Assembly (NCBI GenBank): GCA_018830645.1
Contig: JAHJSA010000088.1
Location: 62,001 to 126,000 of the forward strand
DNA: 64,000 nt
Direction of reading: 5' to 3'
Origin: Actinomycetota bacterium
GTDB lineage: Bacteria; Actinomycetota; Thermoleophilia; RBG-16-64-13
Below the pieces are notes generated by a model, which saw only the letters and a list, made by a program, of their open reading frames with translations, made no database searches and was not told the origin of the DNA. How positions within the stretch are numbered: position 1 is the first letter of the stretch; every line of letters begins with the position of its first letter. This document shows, in pieces, positions 1-10,826 of this stretch. Both the position numbers and the translations under genes were made by a program.

Positions 1-3127
<3,127 letters not shown>

Positions 3128-3196
3128 CTAACGGCCCTCGATGCGGGTTGGGGTCACAGGCATCCGGCCGGTCGAACGCGGCGGGCGATGGTACAT
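3128..3196 (-). CDS. Possible 22-residue leader peptide upstream of carB
   Basis: A short ORF, MYHRPPRSTGRMPVTPTRIEG plus Arg, starts at ATG 3196 five bases after a GGAG sequence and ends in TAG directly abutting the carB ATG (TAGATG). It sits between the PyrR-type hairpin (3209-3238) and carB. This arrangement would let ribosomes terminating here reinitiate on carB, so PyrR masking of the leader start could control carB. Translation is inferred from spacing only; it may simply be untranslated leader. Confidence 0.4.
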   Translation of the reverse strand: MYHRPPRSTGRMPVTPTRIEGR

Positions 3197-3208
3197 CGGG
3201 TCTCCATT

Positions 3209-3238
3209 CCGTTCGGCCTCACGGGGCGCGATTAACGG
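3209..3238 (-). promoter_or_regulatory. PyrR-type RNA hairpin in the carB leader
   Basis: Read on the minus strand, this 30-nt element starts CCGTTAA, has the loop core GTGAGGCC and ends AACGG. The ends pair as CCGTT/AACGG. Elements of exactly the same length lie before pyrC and pyrB, where the closing pairs are CCTTT/AAAGG and CCTT/AAGG, so the stem is kept while its bases differ. The UUUAA...GUCC.GUGAGGCC layout resembles the PyrR binding loop known from Bacillus and mycobacterial pyr mRNAs. UMP-bound PyrR (gene at 44943-45533) is the likely ligand. Confidence 0.75.
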
Positions 3239-3361
3239 TCGACGCGCATGATACAGGAGGGGGCCGCAGGTGGGGAAGGCGACAACTCTCCGCGCCGGCT
3301 CCGTCCACATCGTTGTACGTGCGCCGCAAACGCCCCTTCCACCTGTTCGACTCGTTCTTCG

Positions 3362-3399
3362 GATGGTAGACTGACCATCGATTGTGAATCCCATCACAA
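3362..3399. promoter_or_regulatory. Two adjacent 18-bp palindromes, the second CRP-like, upstream of the acetate transporter
   Basis: Two perfect inverted repeats lie side by side: GATGGT-N6-ACCATC at 3362-3379 and TTGTGA-N6-TCACAA at 3382-3399. Their centres are 20 bp apart, about two helical turns, so two dimers could bind the same DNA face. The second matches the CRP/GlxR consensus TGTGA-N6-TCACA exactly. They end 93 bp before the satP start. In actinobacteria GlxR/CRP proteins are known to control acetate and carbon genes, which fits; the binding protein is not in this window. Confidence 0.55.
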
Positions 3400-3492
3400 C
3401 TGAGAGGAGCGAACCACGCGCGCAACAGGATCGGATCATCCCACCCCCACCCACGCTCGGCTGGCTGGTCAGCCACGAAAGGACATCTCTAC

Positions 3493-4116
3493 ATGACGGT
3501 ACGGCAGCAGCTCGCAAATCCCGCGCCCTTGGGCCTTCTCGGGTTCGGGATGACCACCATCCTCCTCAACATCCACAACGCCGGCTTCTTCCCCCTCGAT
3601 TCCATGATCCTCGCCATGGGGCTCTTCTACGGGGGCATCGCTCAGATCATCGCGGGCATCATGGAGTTCAAGAAGGGAAACACCTTCGGCCTCACGGCCT
3701 TCGCCTCGTACGGTCACTTCTGGCTCACCCTCGTCGCCCTCATTCTGATGCCCCGCTTCGGCTGGATCGAGGCCCCGTCGGCGGCGTTCATGGGCTGGTA
3801 TCTCGCCCTGTGGGGTGTGTTCACCTTCTTCATGTGGATCGGCACGTTCGGCAAGAACCGTGCCATCCAGAGTATCTTCTTCACCCTCACCATACTCTTC
3901 TTCCTGCTCGCCCTGCGGGATTGGACCGGTAGCGCCCTCATCGGCACTATCGCCGGCTACGAGGGCATCTTCTGCGGCGCTCTTGCCATGTACCTTGGGG
4001 TAGCCGAGGTCATCAACGAGACCCGGGGACGCGAAGTCCTGCCCATCGGCGTGGTGACCCTTACCCGGTCGTCGCACCCATACGCCGTGACTCCCGAGGT
4101 GAAGACCGCAAGCTGA
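3493..4116 (+). CDS. satP: SatP/YaaH (GPR1/FUN34) family acetate-succinate transporter
   Basis: Six-helix inner-membrane channel/transporter for acetate and related short monocarboxylates. The 207-residue protein carries the family signature [14 protein letters not shown] near residue 9 and then six hydrophobic segments, which is the usual size and topology. The ATG is preceded by GAAAGGAC at a proper distance. Two palindromes, one CRP-like, lie about 95-130 bp upstream. It is transcribed alone, with a convergent tautomerase gene 23 bp downstream. Acetate exchange would fit an organism using acetyl-CoA and thiolase chemistry (thiolase at 10817-12019). Confidence 0.9.
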   Translation: MTVRQQLANPAPLGLLGFGMTTILLNIHNAGFFPLDSMILAMGLFYGGIAQIIAGIMEFKKGNTFGLTAFASYGHFWLTLVALILMPRFGWIEAPSAAFMGWYLALWGVFTFFMWIGTFGKNRAIQSIFFTLTILFFLLALRDWTGSALIGTIAGYEGIFCGALAMYLGVAEVINETRGREVLPIGVVTLTRSSHPYAVTPEVKTAS

Positions 4117-4139
4117 CAGCCGGCCGGCCCACGCCGCGC

Positions 4140-4325
4140 CTACCGGTCGCAGATGAGCCGCCCGCCGGAGCCCACGCACTCCGCTTGGTTCTCGTGGAGG
4201 ATGACACCCATGGCGCTCTCAGGCAGATCGTAGGCGCCCACGAGGGCCTCGGTGACGGCCTTGACGAGGTCTCGCCGCTTCTCTAAGTCGGGCGGCGGCG
4301 GGCCCTCCACAGTCACAACGGGCAT
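4140..4325 (-). CDS. 4-oxalocrotonate tautomerase family protein
   Basis: A 61-residue protein beginning MPVVTVEG, so processing leaves Pro1, the catalytic base of the 4-oxalocrotonate tautomerase superfamily. The family moves double bonds in 2-hydroxymuconate-type or similar enol acids, usually as hexamers of subunits this size. An ideal GGAGG precedes the ATG. It stands alone, convergent with satP, so the substrate cannot be deduced. Its distance of only 5 kb from bamA makes a role in aromatic catabolism possible but not shown. Confidence 0.8.
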   Translation of the reverse strand: MPVVTVEGPPPPDLEKRRDLVKAVTEALVGAYDLPESAMGVILHENQAECVGSGGRLICDR

Positions 4326-4545
4326 CACGTGCCTCCTTCGCTCGATGCGTCTCCGCGCCCTGGGGCGGCGGCCCGAACGCCGTGCCGCCGCTTCTCGGAG
4401 CCCAGGCGTCCATCTTCCCACACTGTCGGCGGTGGGCTGAGCTTCTCGCAGCCGTCCGGGCCACTTACCCGTGCGCCGCGGCGCGCGGCCTCATCGCGTT
4501 TCGGCTATCATCGATACTCTTACGATCCTCCGGGAGAGGAGCTTG

Positions 4546-5727
4546 GTGCTCGCCGTCAAGGAGCTGTTGGGCAGCAAACTCAAGTTCGGCCTCATAGCTC
4601 TCGCCATAGGGCTGGTGGTGTCGCTGACCATGCTCATGTCGGCGATGTCGGAAGGGTTAGTGACCGGCATGACCGGAGCCAAGCGCTCCTTGGATGCCGA
4701 CGCGCTCGTGTTCCAGGGCGACACGGCCCTGAGTCTTGAGCGCAGCATGCTCACCGACGAAGACCTGGCTGTGATCTCGTCCGCCGCTGGGGTGGCGGAG
4801 GCGTACGCTGTCGGCCACCTCATCGTGACCGTCCGCGGGCCGCAGGGATCCTTCGACGCCCACGTCTTCGGCCTTGGCGGCGCTTTCGATCAGCTGCCGA
4901 TCACCGAAGGGGAGCCACGGTCTCCGACGGCGAACGAAGCAATCGTCGACGCTACCGCGGCGGCCGAAGGCGTCGGCGTCGGCGACACCCTGAGCCTCAC
5001 CCCCTTGCCCGGAGAACTGCGAGTGATGGCGTTCACCGAGAGTCGGCGGTACATCATGGCGCCCGCCGTCTACGTGAGTCTCGACACCTGGCGCTCGCTG
5101 CGCGCGGCGTCTCTCCTGGCGCCGAGGAGCACACAGGGAAGCGAGACCGGAACCGAGCAAGGCGGCGACGGTGCGGACGGACCGCCGATCTACGCGACGG
5201 CCGCGCTTGCCGGGACCGCGTCGATCATGGCCGTACGGTTGTCTCCGGGGGTGACGCCGAGCGACCTCTCGGCCACCCTCTCGCCCGCGTTCGAAGTCGC
5301 CACACCGGAGGAAGCCTCTCTGGCTGGGAACGGTATGAACGTGATGGTCCTCGCCGTGAACGGCATCCAGCTGGTATCGCTGCTCATCGGCGCCATGGTC
5401 ATCGGGGTCTTCTTCTACATCACCACGCTGCACAAGTCGGGCCAGATCGCAGCCGTGAAGGCACTGGGCGCCTCCAACTACTACGTATACCGCCAACTCC
5501 TGGTGCAGATCAGCATCCTGGTGACGCTCGCGACCGTCATCGGCGTCGGGCTGGCCCTCGGGGCCGGCAGCGGTATGCCGCCTGCTATGGCTTTCGATCC
5601 AAACCCGGCGAGGTGGGTTCTCAGCCTGCTCGCCGTCTACGCCACCGCCTATGTGGGCAGCCTCTTCTCCCTTCGGAGCATCCTCCTCATCGACCCTGCC
5701 ACCGCCCTCGACAGAGCCGAGCACTAG
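4546..5727 (+). CDS. ABC transporter permease, FtsX/MacB-like (DevC type)
   Basis: Membrane subunit of an ABC exporter. The roughly 393-residue protein has one N-terminal transmembrane helix (LKFGLIALAIGLVVSLTML), a long extracytoplasmic region containing a Gly/Thr-rich stretch, and three C-terminal helices starting around IQLVSLLIGAMVIGVFFYI, the FtsX-domain layout. I chose GTG 4546 because GAGAGGAG sits five bases upstream; a longer in-frame version from 4471 lacks such a site. The ATPase gene follows after nine bases, so the two form an operon. The substrate is unknown; relatives export lipids, antimicrobials or act in envelope signalling. Confidence 0.85.
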   Translation: MLAVKELLGSKLKFGLIALAIGLVVSLTMLMSAMSEGLVTGMTGAKRSLDADALVFQGDTALSLERSMLTDEDLAVISSAAGVAEAYAVGHLIVTVRGPQGSFDAHVFGLGGAFDQLPITEGEPRSPTANEAIVDATAAAEGVGVGDTLSLTPLPGELRVMAFTESRRYIMAPAVYVSLDTWRSLRAASLLAPRSTQGSETGTEQGGDGADGPPIYATAALAGTASIMAVRLSPGVTPSDLSATLSPAFEVATPEEASLAGNGMNVMVLAVNGIQLVSLLIGAMVIGVFFYITTLHKSGQIAAVKALGASNYYVYRQLLVQISILVTLATVIGVGLALGAGSGMPPAMAFDPNPARWVLSLLAVYATAYVGSLFSLRSILLIDPATALDRAEH

Positions 5728-5736
5728 AGGTCTGGA

Positions 5737-6423
5737 ATGCCGCTACTCGAAGTGACCCAACTGACCAAGCACTATCAAGGCGGCTCCGGCCACGTGACGG
5801 CCCTAGAAGACGTCTCCTTCGCCCTCGAAGGCGGACGGCTCCTGGGTGTCTTGGGACCGTCGGGCTCAGGCAAGACCACGCTTCTCTCACTCATCGCGGG
5901 GCTCCTGCGTCCCTCGTCCGGAGAGGTGCGACTCGGGGGTTCGGCCGTTCACCTGCGTTCGGCTCGTGAGTCGGCCGCATTCCGCCGGGAGCACGTTGGG
6001 CTCGTCTTCCAGGATCATCACCTTGTGCCGTATCTCTCGGCCCTCGACAATCTTCTGCTGGTGCCCCATCTGCGTGGACGCGTGCGCAAGGCCGATAGGC
6101 AGCACGCGTCCCACCTCTTGACCGAGTTCGGGCTGGAGCACCGTGCGTATCACGCCCCGGCCGAACTCTCAGGCGGGGAACGTCAGCGAGTAGCCATCGC
6201 CCGGGCACTCATGAACTCTCCGGAGATCATGTTGGTGGACGAACCCACCTCGAACCTCGACACCGAACGCGGCCAACAGGTGCTCGAGCTGCTGCGCGAC
6301 CAGGTGCACCGCGGAGCGATGACCTGTGTGATGGTGACCCACGACCCCCGCATGGCGGCCCAAGCGGACCAGACGTTACGGCTCGTGGACGGCCGGGTGG
6401 TGACAAACTCGGCGGCCTCTTAG
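5737..6423 (+). CDS. ABC transporter ATP-binding protein (LolD/MacB type)
   Basis: Energy-coupling subunit for the preceding permease. All nucleotide-binding motifs are visible in its 228 residues: Walker A GPSGSGKTT, Q-loop LVFQDH, signature LSGGERQRVAIARAL, Walker B IMLVDEP and the switch His in VTHD. Size and sequence fit the LolD/MacB/DevA class that pairs with FtsX-type permeases. Its 3' end overlaps the convergent small membrane-protein gene by 4 bp. Confidence 0.93.
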   Translation: MPLLEVTQLTKHYQGGSGHVTALEDVSFALEGGRLLGVLGPSGSGKTTLLSLIAGLLRPSSGEVRLGGSAVHLRSARESAAFRREHVGLVFQDHHLVPYLSALDNLLLVPHLRGRVRKADRQHASHLLTEFGLEHRAYHAPAELSGGERQRVAIARALMNSPEIMLVDEPTSNLDTERGQQVLELLRDQVHRGAMTCVMVTHDPRMAAQADQTLRLVDGRVVTNSAAS

Positions 6424-6647
6424 CCCCGCTTCGCCCCCGGCCCGCCCACATCGCGCGCAAACCAGATCTCGAGTGCAGTGGTGGCAACGGCGATGACGAG
6501 CCCGAGCGCCACGGCCAACGTCCAGTCGGTGGCGCACGCTCCCACCACGTACCGGTACCAGAGCCGTATGACCAAGGAGCTCACAGCCACCCCCAGGCCG
6601 AAGGTGATCAGGAAGCTCAGTATCCTCTCGTACGCGCGGGCCGACAT
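6420..6647 (-). CDS. Small membrane protein, function unknown
   Basis: A predicted 75-residue protein with two hydrophobic segments (ILSFLITFGLGVAVSSLVI and WTLAVALGLVIAVATTALEIWF) separated by a short hydrophilic turn. I do not recognise a family. The ATG at 6647 lacks a clear ribosome binding site, and the reading frame stays open far upstream antisense to typA, so coding potential rests mainly on the membrane pattern. It sits between the convergent ABC operon and the divergent typA. Confidence 0.5.
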   Translation of the reverse strand: MSARAYERILSFLITFGLGVAVSSLVIRLWYRYVVGACATDWTLAVALGLVIAVATTALEIWFARDVGGPGAKRG

Positions 6648-6779
6648 GACGATATGTTCGCACAAACCCCCCCTCCGGGCGCACGTGCTACCATTCCTGG
6701 TTGGTCCAAGTCGCGTTCTGTTCCCCCAGCGCGGTCGGGCCGCCCGGCCAGACTCCATCTCAAGCAGCCAGGAAGCCGT

Positions 6780-8795
6780 ATGCCCACCACCGTTCCCGCC
6801 CGCATCCGCAACGTAGCCATCATCGCCCACATCGATCACGGCAAGACCACACTCATCGACGCCATCTTCCGCGCCGCCCACGTGTTCCGCGAGAACGCCC
6901 GGGTGGAAGAGCGCGTCATGGACTCGCACGATCTCGAACGCGAACGCGGGATCACGATCCGGTCGAAGCACTGCACCGTCGAGTGGGGCGACCATCGCAT
7001 CAACATCATCGACACCCCTGGCCACGCCGATTTCTCGGGCGAAGTCGAACGAGTGCTCAGCATGGTCGACTCCGTCCTGCTGCTCGTGGACGCCAACGAG
7101 GGCCCCATGCCGCAGACGCGCTACGTGCTCATGCGCGCGCTGCGACTCGGGATGCGTCCGCTGGTGATCATCAACAAGGCCGATCGCCCCAATGCCGACC
7201 CGCAGCGCGCACTCGACCTCACCTTCGACCTCTTCTTGGAACTCGGCGCCACCGACCACCAGGCCGACTTCCCCGTGCTCTACGGCTCGGGACTCGAGGG
7301 GTGGCTGGTGCGCGACCTCGACGCCGACGAACCGCGGGGCATGGACGCGCTCTTCGAGGCTATCATCGCGGAGGTGCCCGCCCCGCAGGTGGACCTCGAG
7401 GCCCCCTTCCGGATGCAGGTGTCCACCCTCGCCTGGAGTGACTACATCGGCCGCATCGGCTGCGGTCGCGTCCTCGGGGGCAGGCACCGCCTGGGAGAGC
7501 CGCTCACCCGCATGGTCACGCGGTATTCGACCGCCGTGGCCGCCGCTGACACGGATGGCGACGTTGGGATCCACGATGCGGCGGGTGCCAACGGCGCCGC
7601 GAGGACCCACGACCACCTCCACCACGTCGCTGTCGACACCATAGGCAGTCCCTCCACTGCCCCGTTCGAAGTGGTCTCTACCGAGACGGTACGTTCCACT
7701 CACCTGTGGGTGACGGACGGACTGGGGCGTGCAGAGACCGAAGAGATCGCCGCCGGCGATATCGTGTGGCTCTCCGGGCCGCCGGACCTTTCGATCGGCG
7801 ACACCCTCTGCGCTCCTCCCGCGGACGAGGCCCACGCACGCGCGATCGCACTTCCACCCCTGGAGATCGAAGAGCCTACCGTCTCGATGTTCTTCCTCGT
7901 GAATACCGGGCCCTTCGCCGGGAACGAGGGGCGCGCGGTCACCCTTCGCCAGATCCGGGATCGCCTCGAGCGTGAGGCACGCGTGAACGTGGCCTTGCGC
8001 GTCGAGGACCTCGGCCGTTCCGACGGGCTGAAGGTCTCGGGACGAGGTGAGCTCCACCTGGCTATTCTCATCGAAGAGATGCGGCGCGAGGGCATGGAGA
8101 TGACCGTCTCTCGTCCCGAGGTGATCACTCACCGCGACGCCAAGGGAAGACTACTCGAACCGTACGAGGAACTCACCATCGAGGTGCCGGAGGAGTACCA
8201 AGGAGTGGTCATCGAGAAGCTGTCTAGGCGCAAGGGTGACCTCACGGGCATGCAGAACCACGGCTCGGGCACGGCGAGGCTGGAGTTCTCGATTCCCACC
8301 CGCGGTCTCCTCGGCTACCGCACCGACTTCCTCACCGATACGCGTGGCCTCGGCATCATGACGGCCCGCGTCACCGGTTACGGGAAGTGGGCGGGCGAGG
8401 TAGCCCATCGAGACCGCGGCTCGCTGGTCAGCATGGACACCGGAGTGGCCACGGGCTACCAGCTCGAGAGCCTGCAATCGCGCGGCACGATGTTCGTCTC
8501 ACCCATGGATCGCGTATACGTCGGCATGGTGATAGGCGAGCACACCCGTCCGGATGACCTGGTGTGCAACCCTACCAAGACCAAGAAGCTCGGCAACTAC
8601 CGCTCCGAGAACAAAGAGATCGACACCGGCCTCAAGGCGGTCCGGGTCATGAACCTCGACCAAGCGCTCGAATGGATAGCTGATGACGAGCTGGTGGAGG
8701 TCACCCCGACGTCGGTCCGCATACGGAAGACGCTACTCGACTTCGAAGATCGTCGGCGCGCCGACAAGCGGTCGGCGGCCCTCGAGCCGGCCTGA
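6780..8795 (+). CDS. typA: Ribosome-associated GTPase TypA/BipA
   Basis: Translational GTPase of the EF-G family that binds 70S ribosomes and assists 50S assembly and stress responses. G1 [11 protein letters not shown]3 DTPGHADF and G4 NKADRP are all present, followed by EF-G-like domains and the TypA-specific C-terminal region ([17 protein letters not shown]-like block). The start ATG follows AGGAAGCCGT. At 671 residues it is about 60 longer than E. coli BipA. The extra length sits in the domain II beta-barrel (about residues 255-310, an Ala/Asp/His-rich stretch encoded near 7540-7680). The selenoprotein gene follows after 24 bases. Confidence 0.95.
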   Translation: MPTTVPARIRNVAIIAHIDHGKTTLIDAIFRAAHVFRENARVEERVMDSHDLERERGITIRSKHCTVEWGDHRINIIDTPGHADFSGEVERVLSMVDSVLLLVDANEGPMPQTRYVLMRALRLGMRPLVIINKADRPNADPQRALDLTFDLFLELGATDHQADFPVLYGSGLEGWLVRDLDADEPRGMDALFEAIIAEVPAPQVDLEAPFRMQVSTLAWSDYIGRIGCGRVLGGRHRLGEPLTRMVTRYSTAVAAADTDGDVGIHDAAGANGAARTHDHLHHVAVDTIGSPSTAPFEVVSTETVRSTHLWVTDGLGRAETEEIAAGDIVWLSGPPDLSIGDTLCAPPADEAHARAIALPPLEIEEPTVSMFFLVNTGPFAGNEGRAVTLRQIRDRLEREARVNVALRVEDLGRSDGLKVSGRGELHLAILIEEMRREGMEMTVSRPEVITHRDAKGRLLEPYEELTIEVPEEYQGVVIEKLSRRKGDLTGMQNHGSGTARLEFSIPTRGLLGYRTDFLTDTRGLGIMTARVTGYGKWAGEVAHRDRGSLVSMDTGVATGYQLESLQSRGTMFVSPMDRVYVGMVIGEHTRPDDLVCNPTKTKKLGNYRSENKEIDTGLKAVRVMNLDQALEWIADDELVEVTPTSVRIRKTLLDFEDRRRADKRSAALEPA

Positions 8796-8819
8796 TCACG
8801 CCCACCGAAGGGAAGCGGC

Positions 8820-9443
8820 ATGACCACGCACATCACGATCTACTCCGACTACATCTGACCCTTCTGCTACGTCGGCGCGGGCATCGTCGACAGGCTCAAG
8901 GAAGAGTTCGACATCGCGGACACGTGGGTGAGCTACGAGATCCATCCGGAGACTCCATCCGCCGGGCGCGACCTTGCTGACTACTTCCGCGGGAGGGATC
9001 TTGCGCCCATGCACGAGATGCTTCGCTCGCGTGCGGCGGAGTTCGGCCTTCCGTTCTCAGCTCCGCAGATCTTGGCCAACTCCCGGCTCGCGATCCTCGC
9101 AGCCGAATACGCCCGTGATGTAGGCAGCCACGAGGCTCTCAGCCGGCGGCTGTTCCGTGCGTACTTCGCGGAAGGGCTCAACATCGGCGATGTCGAGGTG
9201 CTGACCACGTTGGGAGCGGAGGTCGGCCTTGACCCGGCGGCCCTGCGTCATTCCCTGCTCACGCACGCCCACGCCGACCGCCCAGCCGCGGCAGAACAGG
9301 ATGCACGGCGCATGGGCATCACCGGAGTGCCGACCTTCGTTGTCACGTCGCCGCCCCCCGGCTCGGAACCCAAACCCGAGCCACTGCGGATCGTGGGAGC
9401 TCAGCCGATCGCGGTGTTCCGGAACGCAATCAGCGGGGACTGA
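8820..9443 (+). CDS. DsbA/FrnE-family thiol oxidoreductase, predicted selenoprotein (in-frame TGA = Sec13)
   Basis: Thioredoxin-fold disulfide oxidoreductase of the FrnE/DsbA group. Read from ATG 8820 (AGGGAAG upstream), the protein begins MTTHITIYSDYI, then TGA (8856-8858), then PFCYVG. The TGA falls exactly where the family has the first Cys of its YSDxxCPFC active site, giving U-P-F-C, and the frame stays open for about 194 codons to 9443. The rest has the helical insertion and the GITGVPTFVV cis-proline loop expected of the family. A 7-bp hairpin 12 bases after the TGA fits a bacterial SECIS element. Conventional gene callers would start at 8928 and lose the active site. It may be co-transcribed with typA. 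Sec machinery (selA-D) must lie elsewhere. Confidence 0.85.
8871..8891 (+). promoter_or_regulatory. Candidate bacterial SECIS element
   Basis: Starting 12 bases after the in-frame TGA, GUCGGCG (8871-8877) pairs with CGUCGAC (8885-8891) over seven base pairs, including one G-U. The apical loop is CGGGCAU. A loop 19 bases from the UGA with G in its second position matches published bacterial SECIS rules (loop 16-37 bases from the UGA, G among the first two loop bases). SelB would bind here to insert selenocysteine. Predicted by hand. Confidence 0.65.
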
Positions 9444-9505
9444 ACCGAGTCCTCTCTTTCGACCGTACCCTCTTCTTCGACGGCGCCCACCACGTAGCAC
9501 GTACC

Positions 9506-9538
9506 CTCCTGGAGCCGGCGCGCAGCCGGCCCCAGGAG
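9506..9538. terminator. Bidirectional hairpin terminator between convergent genes
   Basis: CTCCTGG (9506-9512) pairs with CCAGGAG (9532-9538) and GCCGGC (9514-9519) with GCCGGC (9525-9530), with one A-C mismatch and a five-base loop. The 13 paired bases lie in the 106-bp gap where the selenoprotein gene and bamA converge. There is no T-tract, so it may be a weak intrinsic terminator or an mRNA 3' stabiliser. Confidence 0.6.
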
Positions 9539-9549
9539 AACTGGATCCT

Positions 9550-10683
9550 CTAGCTCTGCGGCGAGCCCATGACTTCCTCGAAGGCCGCATCGTCCATGAG
9601 CGCGCCCTCGGCGAGCAGTTGCCGGAAACGCAGGAAGTCGATGACGTCCTCGCCGGTCTGCTTGCGGGTGGAGAAGGCGTTGAAGCCCAGGTGCGCCTCG
9701 ACCATCATGTTGGTGGCCAGCCAGTGACGATTCGGGCCCTTCGCCAGATCCCAGAAGAACTTCTTCTTCATGCGTATCGAATCGATGGACATCTGGAGTG
9801 ATTCGGGGAAGAGGTTGGCGAAGCGCCACACGATGGCGTCGACCTCTTGATCCAGGCGGGTGAAGTCGACGGTGCATGCCGCGACGACTTCCTTGGCAGC
9901 CGCAGCCGCCTCGCCCTTCTTCATCTCGCCGTAGATGATCTCGCCGTCCTCGACGTAGCTGTCGGTGTGGACGAGGGGATTGCGCACCCACTCGCCGGCG
10001 GCATCGCGTAGCACGGGGACGACCTTCGAGATCAAGGTCTTGGCCTTCATCTTGTAGGCCGACCAGAGTTCGCACGAGATGCAATTCCACATGGCGTCTT
10101 CCATCGAGAGGAACCAGGGAAGGAAGTCGGTGGAGCCGCCCACCGGCGCCGAGCCGTGCTTCGGGCCGGCTTGGCCATAGATGGCCATGTCGGACGAGAT
10201 GGCCAGATCGCAGGCCATGCCGATCTCCTGGCCGCCACCCACGCGCATGCCGTTCACCCGGCAGATCACCGGCTTCTTGCAGTTGAGGATCGAATCGACC
10301 ATCAGGTTGAACAGGTCCATGTACTCGCCGTACTCCTGCGGGCGCCTGGAGTAGTACTCGGCGTATTCCACGGTGTTGCCGCCCGTGCAGAAGGCCTTGT
10401 CGCCCACCGAGGTGAAGACCACGGCCACGACGCTACGGTCGAGCGAGGCATTGGTGAAGGCCCCGATGACGCCCTTGACCATGCTGGTGGTATAACTGTT
10501 GTACTGCTTGGGGTTATTGAGTGTGATCCGCGCCACGTAGAGGCCGGGCACCACCTCGCCCTCGGGACTCGTGAGCGGAAGCCTCTCATACATCGTACAG
10601 GGCACCTCGGTACCCCAGTACTGGGAACCGTGCAGGCTGTGGTCCTTCAGTTCGTTCGTCCTCGGCATCCAATCCAGACTCAT
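9550..10683 (-). CDS. bamA: 6-oxocyclohex-1-ene-1-carbonyl-CoA hydrolase (ring-opening)
   Basis: Crotonase-fold enzyme that hydrates and hydrolytically opens the alicyclic ring of 6-oxocyclohex-1-ene-1-carbonyl-CoA to 3-hydroxypimelyl-CoA, the signature late step of anaerobic benzoyl-CoA degradation. The predicted protein is 377 residues, the length I recall for Thauera Oah. It shares long blocks with it: MSLDWMPR, TEVPCTMYE, LNNPKQYNSYTTSMVKGVI, AFCTGGNTVEY, VNGMRVGGGQEIG, GSAPVGGSTDFLPWFLS. These exceed generic enoyl-CoA hydratase similarity. ATG 10683 follows GAGGGGAG. The upstream thiolase is 133 bp away on the same strand. No benzoyl-CoA reductase or the two dehydrogenases of the pathway are visible here. 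Confidence 0.9.
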   Translation of the reverse strand: MSLDWMPRTNELKDHSLHGSQYWGTEVPCTMYERLPLTSPEGEVVPGLYVARITLNNPKQYNSYTTSMVKGVIGAFTNASLDRSVVAVVFTSVGDKAFCTGGNTVEYAEYYSRRPQEYGEYMDLFNLMVDSILNCKKPVICRVNGMRVGGGQEIGMACDLAISSDMAIYGQAGPKHGSAPVGGSTDFLPWFLSMEDAMWNCISCELWSAYKMKAKTLISKVVPVLRDAAGEWVRNPLVHTDSYVEDGEIIYGEMKKGEAAAAAKEVVAACTVDFTRLDQEVDAIVWRFANLFPESLQMSIDSIRMKKKFFWDLAKGPNRHWLATNMMVEAHLGFNAFSTRKQTGEDVIDFLRFRQLLAEGALMDDAAFEEVMGSPQS

Positions 10684-10810
10684 GTGCTCTCCCCTCAATC
10701 GACGCGAACCCGCGTTTTTGGACTCGTCCTTGTTGGCCAGTCAACCAGCGTTGAGTGCCGGCACCGCCTTGAAAGGTCCGCAGACCTCATTACCGATCGC
10801 CGGATGTTCT

Positions 10811-10826
10811 GGAAGCCTAGGCTTCC
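10811..10826 (-). terminator. Palindromic hairpin overlapping the thiolase stop codon
   Basis: GGAAGC-CTAG-GCTTCC is a perfect 16-bp palindrome that contains the thiolase TAG stop. It could fold as a 6-bp stem with a CTAG loop and act as a processing or attenuation site between the thiolase and bamA. There is no U-tract after it on the minus strand, so true termination is doubtful. Confidence 0.35.

Noticed and set aside
6648-8132. Long minus-strand frame across typA (570 codons in total)
   Set aside because: Antisense shadow of typA in a GC-rich genome; only its last 75 codons beyond typA look like a possible small membrane protein.
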